This document shows positions 21,949 to 34,800 of a stretch of 64,000 bases of DNA, piece by piece. Within the stretch, counting starts at the first letter, position 1; every line of letters starts with the position of its first letter. The stretch is from Allium sativum. Its lineage: Eukaryota; Streptophyta; Magnoliopsida; Asparagales; Amaryllidaceae. Location: positions 498,258,453 through 498,322,452 of the forward strand of contig CM060923.1 of NCBI GenBank assembly GCA_030737875.1, given 5' to 3'. The position numbers and the translations under genes are program-made. The notes beneath the pieces are model-generated. The model searched no databases and was not told where the DNA came from. It saw only the letters and a program-made list of their open reading frames with translations.

Positions 21949-24249
21949 CCACCAGCAAAAGAAGCTCCATCCCTACTTCCAACCACCACCCGACAGAGTT
22001 AATTTCGAAAAAGCCAAAATATGTATGGACCAAATTAGGTGCTCTATTTATTAGTAATAAAGATATAAACTGTAAACGTTTACAGACATTTGGAAACACA
22101 AAAGCAGAAACATCTGTTTCAGTTTCCAGAATAAATCCCCATCATAGGTTGGAGCAACATTAATGATGACGAACAAAAAACTATACTACAAAGATGGTTG
22201 CAAGCGTATATCACTATGCTACTTTGTGTTTTATCGAAAAGGTTGTTGATTATTAGTAGTTCGAGACCTCAGGTGAAAGAAAATTCTTTAAATTGACAAA
22301 GTAGTATTTGTTTCAAAGTTGCTTGATTAAAAAGGTCATAACATTATTTTGCTGATGTTGTGCACTCCAAACTGGCTTCATGCAAACCTAGATACACTCA
22401 GCAAACATGCTAGGAACAAAATATCGATGTGTGCGTATTATAATTAACAAAAGAATATATTTGAAAATATTATTCTTAATATAATATATTTGAAACTATT
22501 AACTAAAGAATATATTTCAAAGTATTATTGGAAAAAGAATCATTATTAAAAATACAGCTTGTGTATCCACACACTCTACTTTTTAATTACCTTATAAAAA
22601 ACTAGTTCAAAATTATAATTCAAAACTGCATACAGTTTTCGGGATTTGTAAAATGAGGTGTTGCCAAACCGCATAAGTAAATTTTGATTTAAAAACTTGT
22701 GTCTATAAGTTTAGTACTAGTTAAATTTCAGTTTGAGCATGAGTTAATAAAATGAAATCGTGTTAGACATTAAACATGACAAAACTCAAATAACACAAAC
22801 AAACTCATAAATCATGCCTTGTATAAATTAAACAGATTTATTCCTCAATAAATACAAGGTTGCTTTCAAACTAAAGACCCAGTTTTAACCATTTGAACAT
22901 ACCAAATTAAATGCAATGATGAATATCAGGCATTTGAGACCATGCTTGTGGATTTTAATCAGATATGCTACAGCTTATACTGCTGCTCGCTTTGTTATAG
23001 CCACTTAAGACACTAAGTTGCATTATGTGATACAATTACAATTCATGATGTTGATAAAAACTGGAACGTCATACTGTCAAAAATCAGCTCAGTAAGAAAA
23101 GTTGGGTCAGTTGAATTTGTAATAAAAAATTATTCATGAAGTATTCAATTCTTATTCTTAAAATTTTCAAATTAGCCTCCAAAGTAACGCGAAACAAATT
23201 ACTCCACTGAATACTATAGCCATTAATAATATAAAAACAAAGCTTTTAATATAGTTATTCAACAAACATCACTTGACATTACTATAAATTGAGTATTGCG
23301 TTTTCTCAGACCTATCACATTTGCAGTTAAAGCCTATGAGCTTCCCTTCCAATACTTGGTAGCTATAATTGAGTTTATATTGTCTGTTTATATCAAATGT
23401 ATATTAATATCGCTAACATAAATTAGGCTGAAGTTTAAACATATTAACATTTTATAATTAGTAATTGATCTTGGCAATCGACTTTCAGATAAGTTACCTG
23501 AAGTTCCTATGCCTACCATAGCATGCTAGGTATACGCAGGCAATACATTTGTTTGGTGACTCATTGACCATTTACATAATACATCCATAAGAGGACGAAG
23601 CTCAGAAAATTTTAGCATCTAAAAACACTTTTATGGGGGTTCTAATGCAACACTGGTTTCAAATTAAAGTTTCTTGATCTTATACTCTTATTCATGCTAT
23701 ATATCCAAGCCACTATAAACTATGATACTACTGTCAGATTCAAGCGTGTTAAAAATTTTGATTATTTTAGATGCTGCCACTCACCAAAGCACCTTATTTC
23801 TCTTTCTAACAATGAAATCTCTCTTTAATTCCCTACTTGTTTCCGTTAAAGCAACAACCCTATTTTCTTATTCACTCCATAGAATTGCACTTAGAAATAA
23901 AAGAGGTGAAAATAGAAAACCAAAAAAGTTCAACTGTTCGGATTGGATGCAAAAGAAAAATAAATTAGGTCTATAATTATTACATCAAGGCAATTAGAAA
24001 ACTAATTAAATCAAGTGAAACAAGAAATGCGAAATAAAGATCAATCAATCCAAATCGATTCAAAGCAATATAATGAACAATCGTTGAAATATCGAGATAA
24101 TTAGGGTATGCTAGTTCGCCATTTTTCTTCCTGCATCAATCTGAAAAAAGGAGGTATGGAAAAATGAAAGCGCGTATGCTACGATGGATGCGGGACGTGT
24201 ATTGAAAGGCATATTAATTTTAGAGCGGTTCCGATCCGTCATAGAAATT
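21949..24249. other. AT-rich flank right of element A, no clear gene
   Basis: The continuation of the host sequence that element A interrupted. It is AT-rich with intron-like texture. Apart from the exon candidates at 21,949-21,990 and 23,312-23,571 (minus), I see no gene, RNA or repeat of note; a loose repeat of aaagaatatattt(g/c)aaa occurs at about 22,450-22,530. Confidence 0.5.
23312..23571 (-). other. possible first exons of an unrecognised gene
   Basis: On the minus strand an ATG at 23,571 opens 24 codons (MVNESPNKCIACVYLACYG...) to a donor CAG then GTAACT (exon 23,498-23,571). A second open piece after TATAG (23,312-23,362; YQVLEGKLIGFNCKCD) joins it in matching phase and ends AG then GTCTGA. 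I do not recognise the product and could not extend it further with confidence. An alternative frame in the same place is also open, so chance is a real explanation. Confidence 0.25.
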
Positions 24250-24375
24250 AAAACGTATAGGGACCATGGTAGAAAATTTTGCAACGGACAATAGCTGTTG
24301 CTATTTAGCAACGGCCCAAAGCCGTTGCGAACGCTCCGCACTATGGAGTTGCAAAATAGCTTATATGGTGTAGTG
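24250..24375 (-). mobile_element. terminus of a CACTA-type DNA transposon
   Basis: On the minus strand the end at 24,375 reads CACTACACCATATAAGC, the characteristic CACTA start. Subterminal gcaacgg / ccgttgc repeats in both orientations follow at about 24,277-24,335, as in plant CACTA elements. The partner end was not found to the left as far as position 1. The element is therefore either truncated or extends beyond the window and contains element A. Confidence 0.6.
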
Positions 24376-24439
24376 TCTGCCATTCTTTTTCTCGTTTTCC
24401 GGTTGCTGCATTTTCTAATTCATCTTTCTCTTTGCTTAG

Positions 24440-25413
24440 GATCTTCAGCTTCTCGGATGCAACTGTCATTGCTGCTTATAGTCGGGCCAGTGCCCAGGCC
24501 ATGAAGAGGTTTGCTTAGCTCGACGTTGACCCCTCATCGAAGAAAACCAAGAGTGACGAGCCGGATAGCTTCTCAAGAGATACTGCCGCTACTTCGAGAA
24601 CAAGACGAACTTTTGATCCTTCTACTATAGCTGTCGAACATGTGGTGGATATTGATGCTTCCTCGGATGTCTCTTCGAAAGGTAAATCCATAAGTGACCC
24701 TGCCCCTTTCGATGTTGTTAGTGAAATAGATGGGGGAAGGCTCGACTTTCTGGCACCATCTTCCTCCCAGCCTGTTTCTCATTCCGTACCCCCTTTGTCG
24801 GCTTTGGATTTTGGTAAGCTTGTGGAACTGGCTCTTTTTTCTCCTGAAGTAGTGGATATTGCCTCAACTTCTGCCACCTTGGACTCAGTAGATTTCTACA
24901 GACAACAAATCAGGGATTTCCTTTTGGTATTATACACACATACACCCTTCTTTCTCTTTTCCTATATATATTTTTTTAAACCTATTTCTCCTCTTTAGAT
25001 GATGAAAACTTGGTATGTCTCCAAGGGATTAGCTTCCACTTCAGCGACTGAGGGTGACACTTTAAGGGATAAGAATAGGGTGTTGTCGGATAAAGTGAAT
25101 GCTTTGCAGCGGGAGAAGATGGAGGGAGACAATGAACGCAAGGAGCTGGCGGCCTCATTAGAGTAGGTGAGGAAGGCTAACGAGGAATTGACGAAGCAGG
25201 TTGAGGACCTTAAGGCACAGAAAACAGAACTGGAGATCGACTATGCTGCCAAGATGGACAAGATGAACACTCATCTCTCCACTGCAAAGAGAATTATTTA
25301 CGAAGCCAAAGATAGAATATTAAAAAAAATAACGTCCACCTCAACAATATTTCCATGGAGTATTATGAAGATGCCCTCGTCCTTGCCTTTTCAGATAACT
25401 ATGAAAGACTTTC
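24440..25413 (+). pseudogene. coiled-coil reading frame, part 1 (antisense ORF of a Tat-type element?)
   Basis: After an acceptor-like CTTAG (about 24,439) a frame runs through a serine-rich region. It has an in-frame TAG at 24,518 and continues to DFYRQQIRDFLL. A GT-AG intron of about 71 bp (about 24,927-24,997) leads to exon 2, MMKTWYVSKGL. That is followed by a strongly charged heptad-like coiled coil (LRDKNRVLSDKVNALQREK, RKANEELTKQVEDLKAQ) interrupted by TAG at about 25,165. A frameshift in the A-run at 25,321-25,330 follows, then MEYYEDALVLAFSDNYERL up to the insertion of element B. The domain style resembles the 'putative gypsy-type' antisense ORFs of plant Tat elements; this assignment is an inference. 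Confidence 0.55.
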
Positions 25414-28400
25414 TGTAACGACCCAGGAATTTACGGCCTCGAAAATCGATATAAATACCCTCATCGTATCTCATGCCGATTCTCCAAGCACCGAAAACAC
25501 TGGAACGTTTAGAAAGAAAATAGAGGGTGAGATAAGAGGAAAGAAATATTAGAATAGAAGAAGAATAAGTACAACACAGAGTCTCACATCGCAGCGGAAC
25601 AAAATATAATACAGAAATAATCTTTATTGAGAGCTTTGAAAATACTTACAATACCAGGGTACAACACACATCCGGACAGTTTTGATAATTTGACCCCATA
25701 TATCACACAACGGAACATCATTCGTCTGAACATCTTCAGCTCGTCTCTGGACTTTTAAGTACCAGGTAACCTGAACCTGTACACCTCGGTCTAACCCGAG
25801 CATTTACAAAACACCGGGTCAGTCTGGTGGACCAGAGTGAGAAAAACTCGCAATGCATTAAGGTATCACACAATTTGATTTTAAAGTTAAAATCCTTTTG
25901 AAAGAAAGAGATAATCGTAAGACCGATCCACACATAAACACGGATAGTTTTTACCTTACGATAACCCAAAGCAGTTTTCGAAATCAATATCTTATCTGAT
26001 ATTATAATAGTGTCTAAATACAAGTAAATATAAATCTAGTGGAACGCTTGCATCTCACGCTCCACGTGTATATATACAAATAAAAACGCGGGCACTTATT
26101 GGAGATTGGATTCCGACCTTGACAAGGTATGGGACCACATGCCGCTCGTGTATCTCTAGAGGCGAATACACTGGGTTCAACAAGAATGTCTTGCAACCCG
26201 GCCCTCACATGACCGACCACTCATATCGCTTGAGTGTATCGAATGTATATCACTAACGGTTGGACTCAAACCACCATTCCCGAATGGGCAGAATCGATAG
26301 AATAAGAAACAAAAGGAATTTCTCTAGATAGGTGATTATACACCCTAATGGGAGCGACCCACATAGCCATGCTGCCTGCCCGATTTCTGTCATTTCCCGG
26401 TTGTGAGGCTTGAGGCTAGAATTTTCTCTTTTAAACATCTGGCCACCATTCACTTTGAATGCCAGATCGTCAGATCCTCTGGATATCACTAATTGACGCC
26501 CACAAAAATACCCTAGTTGGGAGCTAACCAACTATGATACGTTTGAAGGAATCAACGTACGTGGTCCATTGGAAATACTCTGTCAGACATTCGTCCATAC
26601 AAGTCATCCAGGAATAGGATGAACCGAAGGTACTCTCCTACTGCATCCAATATAGGAATCACCCCATGGATCAGTAGCGATCGTCCTTGCACTCCATAGA
26701 TTCAACCACGACAGAACCCCGGTATATCTCCGCGTCGAATCAGAGATTGTAAGTGGTTCTTCCGCTTTATGAAAACTATAGTCTTCACATGCTCCATCTC
26801 GATCGTTGCCTGATCTTCCTTTATATATTTCGTATTTGTTGGTTGGAATGGTTTTCGAATATATATTCGATCCCGGTCTTCCCATACCAACAATCGTAAA
26901 GGTCAGACTTGATAGTCAGTTATTTAACTATCAAGTAAACATCCATGAAAATCACAAAAATAGATTTACTGGTCTGGTACTTAGCATCACTTGGTTTAAT
27001 CGCCCAATTCCCTTTTAATTTCTTTACTAGGGAAAACATCATCTCATCATATTTCCGTTACTTGGAAATCTTATTCACGCACCCTCACCCTTACCAACTA
27101 GTATCATCCTTAGATAGTCCTGAAGTCGTTCAAGTTGGGGTATTTTAATTACCTCTCAGACCTTGACCCACAACGTTCTTATCTTTAGATAAATACGAGT
27201 TGTAATTCGAAAACCCGATATTATTATTTCACTTCCTATTTCCAACTTCGTTTACTAAACTTTAATCAAACCCTTTTTCTCAATTACCCTTTTCTTTCGG
27301 GAAACCCTTTTTTTCAAATCCATTGATTTAACTTAATACCTTTCTTTAGTATTTCCAATTTAAAACAACGCTTTAATTCCTATTCCATTTATAAACCTTG
27401 TTGATAAGATTAATATAACCCTTTCCACCTCCCTTAACTCAAACGTTAAATAAAACTTCTCATTTACACCTTATATTCGTTTAAACCTCTTTGTTACTTC
27501 ATTTTAAAACTCAAGCTCGAATACTAAAAGTCATCCCTAGCCTCTTTCCAATACTCGACCATTTTCTTCCAAACTTAAAGGTCTTTCATTTATTTGGTGA
27601 TTACCCTACCAACAACATTTATCATTCAAATCAATTAACTCCTTTATTAATAACAAATTTCCCTTTTTAAAATCTTACTAGGATTAACCAATTATTGATT
27701 AAGTTATCTCACTAATCTTAAAGTCTACCCAAGTTTAAATGGTCGACCCAGTCAACACAAACATGATTACTCTTCTGACCCATCATTTTTAATTCCTCTT
27801 TTGAATTAATTAAAATATAAATAATTTAAATAACTTTATCTAATCGCTCACGGTTAATCGAATACCTAACTGCCAGGTTATTTCCTGCTTATTCCTTATC
27901 AACGTAAGAAATCTGTTTTATAAAAACCATTCATAATTTCTATATAACCTTAAATAAATAAATATTTATTTCCCCTTTTAAATACCCTTTCCATATAATA
28001 ACTTTCAAGATCTATTTTCGTTATAAATATACTTAAAATTCAAATATTATCGATTCTCTGTCGATAAAACCATATTTTATAAATCGATTGATTTATAAGC
28101 CAGGTGATGCCAAATATCCAACCACACTACCCATTTGTTAACATCAGAACAAATGTTGAAATAAGGTTCAACAATTAATAATAATCAACCATTCCTTTTT
28201 ATCTGACTAATAAATTCTATAACGATCAATAATCAATCAACAACCAATTCAATCCATTCAAACAATTTCAAACACGTTTATAAACGTGACCAATCAGGGA
28301 AATTACTCTATTCGGGTCAAATCATAACGATTGGTGTTTTACTGAAATTAAACGACCGTTTAATTTCAGAAATTAAATCAACAATAAATATATATCACTA

Positions 28401-31045
28401 GCAAACGGTCAATCACTAGCAATCAGAACATGCAAAATAAAAACAAAATTTATATAAAATATAAATGGGAAGACATGAGTGAGTTTAACTCACCTTGAGT
28501 TAAATTTGACGATAATATCTGGTTTTTAATTGAATTAAACTGACGTTTAATTCAAATAAAAATTCCAGTCTCTTCAGATCTGAACTAGGCCTGCTTCATC
28601 TCGAAGTACTCGTCTCCACGATTCCAACGAGACCGACCGCGCTTGAATCTGATAACGTATGTATAAAATATCACATAAACAAATTTAAAAACAAATTAAA
28701 TTAAACATAGATTTACTTTTGAATTTTAAATTTGGGCTTTACCCTTTGTTGTCGGCCCGTCTAAACGTACCCGACCCGCCTCTCCCTTAAACCCTTACCA
28801 TCGACCAGTTCCCTCATTTCAACAGCCGCCTCCTTATTTTAATCCCTAAACCGAAATCCCTTTGTCCCCTTTCTCCAGCAAATCTCGACGTCGCTACCCC
28901 TATTCCGCCTTCAATCCATCTTCTCGCTCTTCCAGCAATCGGCTAGAACCCACAACAAACCCTCCGTGCTCCGTCATTTCTGACTCCCGATCTCTGGTTC
29001 TCACTTCTTACGGTGAAAGCTAAGTTTCTCTTTTCTTGATTTTAAATTACTGTATTTTTTTCCTATTTCGATATTAAGTAAGATTTGCTTTGATTTTTTT
29101 TTCTTCTGATTTTGAATCGGTTGATGAACACTACTTTGTGATGGCGTATTTATACTTCCGGTGTTGATCTTAGATAAGGTTACTGTCAATCAATGGTTTC
29201 GAATTGTTATTTCAGTCCATGCTCGAATCTGTACTTAGATTTGTGTTGGATTTTTTTGTATATGATGGCAGTGTTGGGTTTTCGTGAGGGTGATCTGTTC
29301 AAAAGGAAATTTGATATAACTGATCAAATGACAATGAATATATATTGTTGTTTTAGAATTAGTCTAGGCTTTCGGCTATGACTTTTTTAATCAAGAGATA
29401 TAGGATCCGTAACCTGTAGATTTTCTGTGTATAGGCATGTGAATTAACTGTTCAATTGGTAAAGAATTGATGCAAGAACATGGCTGTTTAGCTATGTGTT
29501 GTTACCTCAAATCAGAGATCTTGAACTGTGATATTGATTTTCTGTTTTGGAACTGTAAACAAAGATCCTTCTTGTTTTGATTTGCAGTGTACATTTGATA
29601 CATGTAAAGTCACTGTATATATGTTGTTTGTATGGTCATATTACAGATTTGATGCATACGCATATTACAGATTTGAATTGTCATGTCCTTTTCTTTTAGC
29701 TGTTCATATGTTGTCATGAAATCACCCTTTAATGGGTTTTCTTCTTTCATTTCAGATCTAGAACAAACGAGGCGATGGATTTACTGGCTTCTAGAAAAGG
29801 AACAAAAGGGTGCTGCTATATATTAAATAATGAATCTTGTTTGTATTGTTTTCATGATGGAAAGTACTGAGAATCATTTTAGGTTACAGAAATGTAAACT
29901 TTGTGTTGTACAGGACCTTATATATGTATGTTACTTCTATGCGGTTTACATTTGTATGACAGTTTTATATATACAAATGTATGTTATTCTTTTATTTTCT
30001 TTTTCTGATTTATGTAGTTCTTTCTGTTAATGAATTTTACAATATGGTCGTAGTATCACTATGCTTCAGAGAAAATGTGTCTAGCAAGAGATGAGTCGGT
30101 TTCTTATATTGTAACTATTATGTATTATGGCTATTTCCGATACTATTGGTAGGTTTATTTTTAGAAGAACGTGGATAACAAAAAAAAATTGACTTACTGA
30201 TTTTATATTGAAACCCGCTGAGTTGAATAATGTTAACGAATTGATTTTCCAAAAGAAGAGAGTGGTTATGGTTCATTATTGATTTTGGATTATCAGAACC
30301 GTGAGACTTAGATTCAAGAACTAGATCTGACAGTAGTTAAATACCCAGTTTGTATGGTTGAAGGTTGATTCCTTGGTTGGAATTCAATTGTTTGGTTGAA
30401 AGGCAATAAAACAAACAATCTTTATTGAAAAGGAATATTACGTGAATGATTGCATAAACCTGTCTTCTTCTTTCCATCAAGATAATCCAACATCTAAATA
30501 ATTAAAAATATTACATTTGATGTTACAAAACAATTAAAAATAAATTGTTATGATCGCATATATCTAAATTATATACAGCTTTAGATTCAAACAATATAGA
30601 ACGAGAACCCAACATAAAAATTACGAGGTAAACGATATTCAAATTTATAAAGAAATCCTTTTATTATTTATTAAAAAACGTTATCGTTTGTAATGGAAAT
30701 CCATAGCGACTATTTTAAAATTTGAATTGGACGTAACTTTAAATTTATAAGCTGGAATTTCGATTTTTCTCTTTCATTAGAAAAATAAAATCAAACCGGT
30801 CCCAACGTGTCTCGTTTCACAGAAATCCGACTTATATTGGATCCTGTATATTCAGTTAAAGTTCGAATCGAAAATTTCGAACTACCGCGACGTTTTCGAG
30901 CTCTTTTCTAATTAATATATAAATATATATATTCGAACTCCATTCAAATAAATAAATTCGATTAAAAATCCATTATATTTCAAATATAATATATAAACTG
31001 ATTTAAATATTCGAATTAAATGGCCAAAAAATCCGGGACGTTACA
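25414..31045 (-). repeat. 3' LTR of element B
   Basis: 5,632 bp. Features: CATCGCAGCGGAA block (25,587-25,599), core hairpin TCTGG/CCAGA (25,823-25,836), GTGAGT-TTA-ACTCAC palindrome (28,479-28,493), and a gene-like block in antisense orientation (about 28,740-30,560). The AT-rich remainder holds no gene. Small open frames here have no coding character and are simply repeated in the other LTR. Confidence 0.9.
28740..30560 (+). pseudogene. captured host-gene fragment inside LTR B (antisense to the element)
   Basis: This plus-strand block looks like an ordinary plant gene end-to-end. It has a C/T-rich, relatively GC-rich 5'-UTR-like start (about 28,760-29,010) and a T-rich intron-like stretch. 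An acceptor TTTCAG at 29,755 leads into a terminal exon (29,756-29,826) that reads LEQTRRWIYWLLEKEQ... and ends TAA. A 3'-UTR-like tail follows, with AATAAA near 30,405. The copy in the other LTR (about 35,135-36,950; exon 36,150-36,220) differs in this exon by one synonymous change (CTA/CTT). I do not recognise the gene. Internal coding exons appear to be lost. Confidence 0.45.
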
Positions 31046-31713
31046 TTCTTCCCCCCTTAGAATAATTTCGTCCTCGAAATTGCAAAGTAAGAAGGATATT
31101 CCAAATTGAATTATTTTAAAATCATTATCTTTACATTAAATCCAAAATAAATTCGAACTCTAAAAATTTTCTAAAATTTTGCCAGCACCTTCTCTACATG
31201 GTTCGATCGGTATGACTACCACTGCCGCTCTGGGCCTCAACTTCTTCTAATAGAAAATTTAAATTCAAATGGAAATCCATTTTATTTGAATCCCAATTTA
31301 TTTATCTATTAAATTTTCAAACCCTAATTCATCCAAATTCACTCTTTTTGAATTTATTCTTAACTTGTTTTTACTTAACCAGGTTCGGTTTCATTTCTCA
31401 TATTCGACTCAATCGACAAATTGATTTTCTAATCAATTCAATTTTATTTCATAATTCAAATTTGATTTCAAATCAAATTAATCAGAACAAACAACCAGAT
31501 ACCCAACATTACTATAATATAGAAAATAAATTCCTTTTTTCTATATAAAAATATACATTGGGTAAAATTGTTTCATCTACCCACTTTATAAAACAATATT
31601 GTATCCACTCGCTAGTTCAATGCTTCACAACACTTGAACCAGTCAAATAACACAATACAAAACATTTTCATATAAAATTTTACAAATACGCATTCATATA
31701 TATATACACTCAA

Positions 31714-31752
31714 ACTCAATCTAGGGTGTTACTAACCCCATCTCTATTGAGT
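31714..31752 (-). ncRNA. 39-nt leader hairpin of element B (packaging/dimerisation candidate)
   Basis: In sense: outer stem ACTCAAT/ATTGAGT, inner stem GGGT/ACCC, 7-base loop TAGTAAC, and asymmetric purine-rich internal loop AGAGATG. The same 39-nt structure occurs in C (46,374-46,412) and D (63,314-63,352) with compensating changes. A smaller hairpin GGTT/AACC with loop GAGTAGT (31,769-31,783) lies between it and the primer site. Confidence 0.7.
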
Positions 31753-31787
31753 TACGCCACAGAGCCAAGGTTACTACTCAACCAATA

Positions 31788-31799
31788 GCTCTGATACCA
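31788..31799 (-). promoter_or_regulatory. primer binding site of element B
   Basis: TGGTATCAGAGC on the minus strand, an exact complement of the plant initiator-Met tRNA 3' end, one base inside the 5' LTR. Confidence 0.92.
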
Positions 31800-31800
31800 C

Positions 31801-34800
31801 TGTAACGACCCAGGAATTTACGACCTCGAAAATCGATATAAATACCCTCATCGTATCTCATGCCGATTCTCCAAGCACCGAAAACACTGAAACGTTTAGA
31901 AAGAAATTAGAGGGTGAGATAAGAGGAAAGAAATATTAGAATAGAAGAAGAATAAGTACAACACAGAGTCTCACATCGCAGCGGAACAAAATATAATACA
32001 GAAATAATCTTTATTGAGAGCTTTGAAAATACTTACAATACCAGGGTACAACACACATCCGGACAGTTTTGATAATTTGACCCCATATATCACACAACGG
32101 AACATCATTCGTCTGAACATCTTCAGCTCATCTCTGGAATTTTAAGTACCTGGTAACCTGAACCTGTACACCTCGGTCTAACCCGAGCATTTACAAAACA
32201 CCGGTTCAGTCTGGTGGACCAGAGTGAGAAAAACGCACAAAGCATTAAGGTATCACACAATTTGATTTTAAAGTTAAAATCCTTTTGAAAGAAAGAGATA
32301 ATCGTAAGACCGATCCACACATAAACACGGATAGTTTTTACCTTACGATAACCCAAAGCAGTTTTCGAAATCAATATCTTATCTGATATTATAATAGTGT
32401 CTAAATACAAGTAAATATAAATCTAGTGGAACGCTTGCATCTCACGCTCCACGTGTATATATACAAATAAAAACGCGGGCACTTATTGGAGATTGGATTC
32501 CGACCTTGACAAGGTATGGGACCACATGCCGCTCGTGTATCTCTAGAGGCGAATACACTGGGTTCAACAAGAATGTCTTGCAACCCGGCCCTCACATGAC
32601 CGACCACTCATATCGCTTGAGTGTATCGAATGTATATCACTAACGGTTGGACTCAAACCACCATTCCCGAATGGGCAGAATCGATAGAATAAGAAACAAA
32701 AGGAATTTCTCTAGATAGGTGATTATACACCCTAATGGGAGCGACCCACATAGCCATGCTGCCTGCCCGATTTCTGTCATTTCCCGGTTGTGAGGCTTGA
32801 GGCTAGAATTTTCTCTTTTAAACATCTGGCCACCATTCACTTTGAATGCCAGATCGTCAGATCCTCTGGATATCACTAATTGACGCCCACAAAAATACCC
32901 TAGTTGGGAGCTAACCAACTATGATACGTTTGAAGGAATCAACGTACGTGGTCCATTGGAAATACTCTGTCAGACATTCGTCCATACAAGTCATCCAGGA
33001 ATAGGATGAACCGAAGGTACTCTCCTACTGCATCCAATATAGGAATCACCCCATGGATCAGTAGCGATCGTCCTTGCACTCCATAGATTCAACCACGACA
33101 GAACCCCGGTATATCTCCGCGTCGAATCAGAGATTGTAAGTGGTTCTTCCGCTTTATGAAAACTATAGTCTTCACATGCTCCATCTCGATCGTTGCCTGA
33201 TCTTCCTTTATATATTTCGTATTTGTTGGTTGGAATGGTTTTCGAATATATATTCGATCCCGGTCTTCCCATACCAACAATCGTAAAGGTCAGACTTGAT
33301 AGTCAGTTATTTAACTATCAAGTAAACATCCATGAAAATCACAAAAATAGATTTACTGGTCTGGTACTTAGCATCACTTGGTTTAATCGCCCAATTCCCT
33401 TTTAATTTCTTTACTAGGGAAAACATCATCTCATCATATTTCCGTTACTTGGAAATCTTATTCACGCACCCTCACCCTTACCAACTAGTATCATCCTTAG
33501 ATAGTCCTGAAGTCGTTCAAGTTGGGGTATTTTAATTACCTCTCAGACCTTGACCCACAACGTTCTTATCTTTAGATAAATACGAGTTGTAATTCGAAAA
33601 CCCGATATTATTATTTCACTTCCTATTTCCAACTTCGTTTACTAAACTTTAATCAAACCCTTTTTCTCAATTACCCTTTTCTTTCGGGAAACCCTTTTTT
33701 TCAAATCCATTGATTTAACTTAATACCTTTCTTTAGTATTTCCAATTTAAAACAACGCTTTAATTCCTATTCCATTTATAAACCTTGTTGATAAGATTAA
33801 TATAACCCTTTCCACCTCCCTTAACTCAAACGTTAAATAAAACTTCTCATTTACACCTTATATTCGTTTAAACCTCTTTGTTACTTCATTTTAAAACTCA
33901 AGCTCGAATACTAAAAGTCATCCCTAGCCTCTTTCCAATACTCGACCATTTTCTTCCAAACTTAAAGGTCTTTCATTTATTTGGTGATTACCCTACCAAC
34001 AACATTTATCATTCAAATCAATTAACTCCTTTATTAATAACAAATTTCCCTTTTTAAAATCTTACTAGGATTAACCAATTATTGATTAAGTTATCTCACT
34101 AATCTTAATGTCTACCCAAGTTTAAATGGTCGACCCAGCCAACACAAACATGATTACTCTTCTGACCCATCCTTTTTAATTCCTCTTTTGAATTAATTAA
34201 AATATAATTAATTTAAATAACTTTATTTAATCGCTCACGGTTAATCGAATACCTAACTGCCAGGTTATTTCCTGCTTATTCCTTATCAACGTAAGAAATC
34301 TGTTTTATAAAAACCATTCATAATTTCTATATAACTTTAAATAAATAAATAAATATTTATTTATTTCCATTTCTAAATACCCTTTCCATATAATAACTTT
34401 CAAGATCTATTTTCGTTATAAATATATTTATAATTCAAATATTATCGATTCACTGTCGATAAAACCATATTTTATAAATCGATTGATTTATAAGCCAGCT
34501 GATGCCAAATATCCAACCACACTACCCATTTGTTAACACTAGAACAAACGTTGAAATAAGGTTCAACAATTAATAATAATCAACCATTCCTTTTTATCTG
34601 ACTAATAAATTCTATAACGATCAATAATCAATCAACAACCAATTCAATCCATTCAAACAATTTCAAACACATTTATAAACGTGACCAATCAGGGAAATTT
34701 ACTCTATTCGGGTCAAATCATAAAGATTGGTGTTTTACTGAAATTAAACGACAGTTTAATTTCAGAAATTAAATCAACAATAAATATATATCACTAGCAA

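Larger units (their letters stand above)
31046..31800 (-). other. 755-bp non-coding interior of element B
   Basis: Contains no gene. From left (3' in sense): polypurine tract (31,046-31,059), stem AATTTCG/CGAAATT (31,064-31,081), and an aattttctaaaattttgcca block (about 31,165-31,195) also found in C. Then come AT-rich filler, the 39-nt leader hairpin (31,714-31,752), leader hairpin 1 (31,769-31,783) and the primer site (31,788-31,799). Everything recognisable is a replication or RNA-structure signal. Confidence 0.85.

Noticed and set aside
23779..23859. minus-strand open piece (VVALTETSRELKRDF...) with a GTGAGT donor
   Set aside because: Phase does not fit the next open piece without choosing a poorer donor, and an overlapping alternative gene model at 23,312-23,571 fits better; likely chance.
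25736..27148. several 60-95-codon open frames repeated at 32,123-33,535
   Set aside because: They occur in both LTRs of B simply because LTRs are duplicates. No domain, codon bias or start context supports them.
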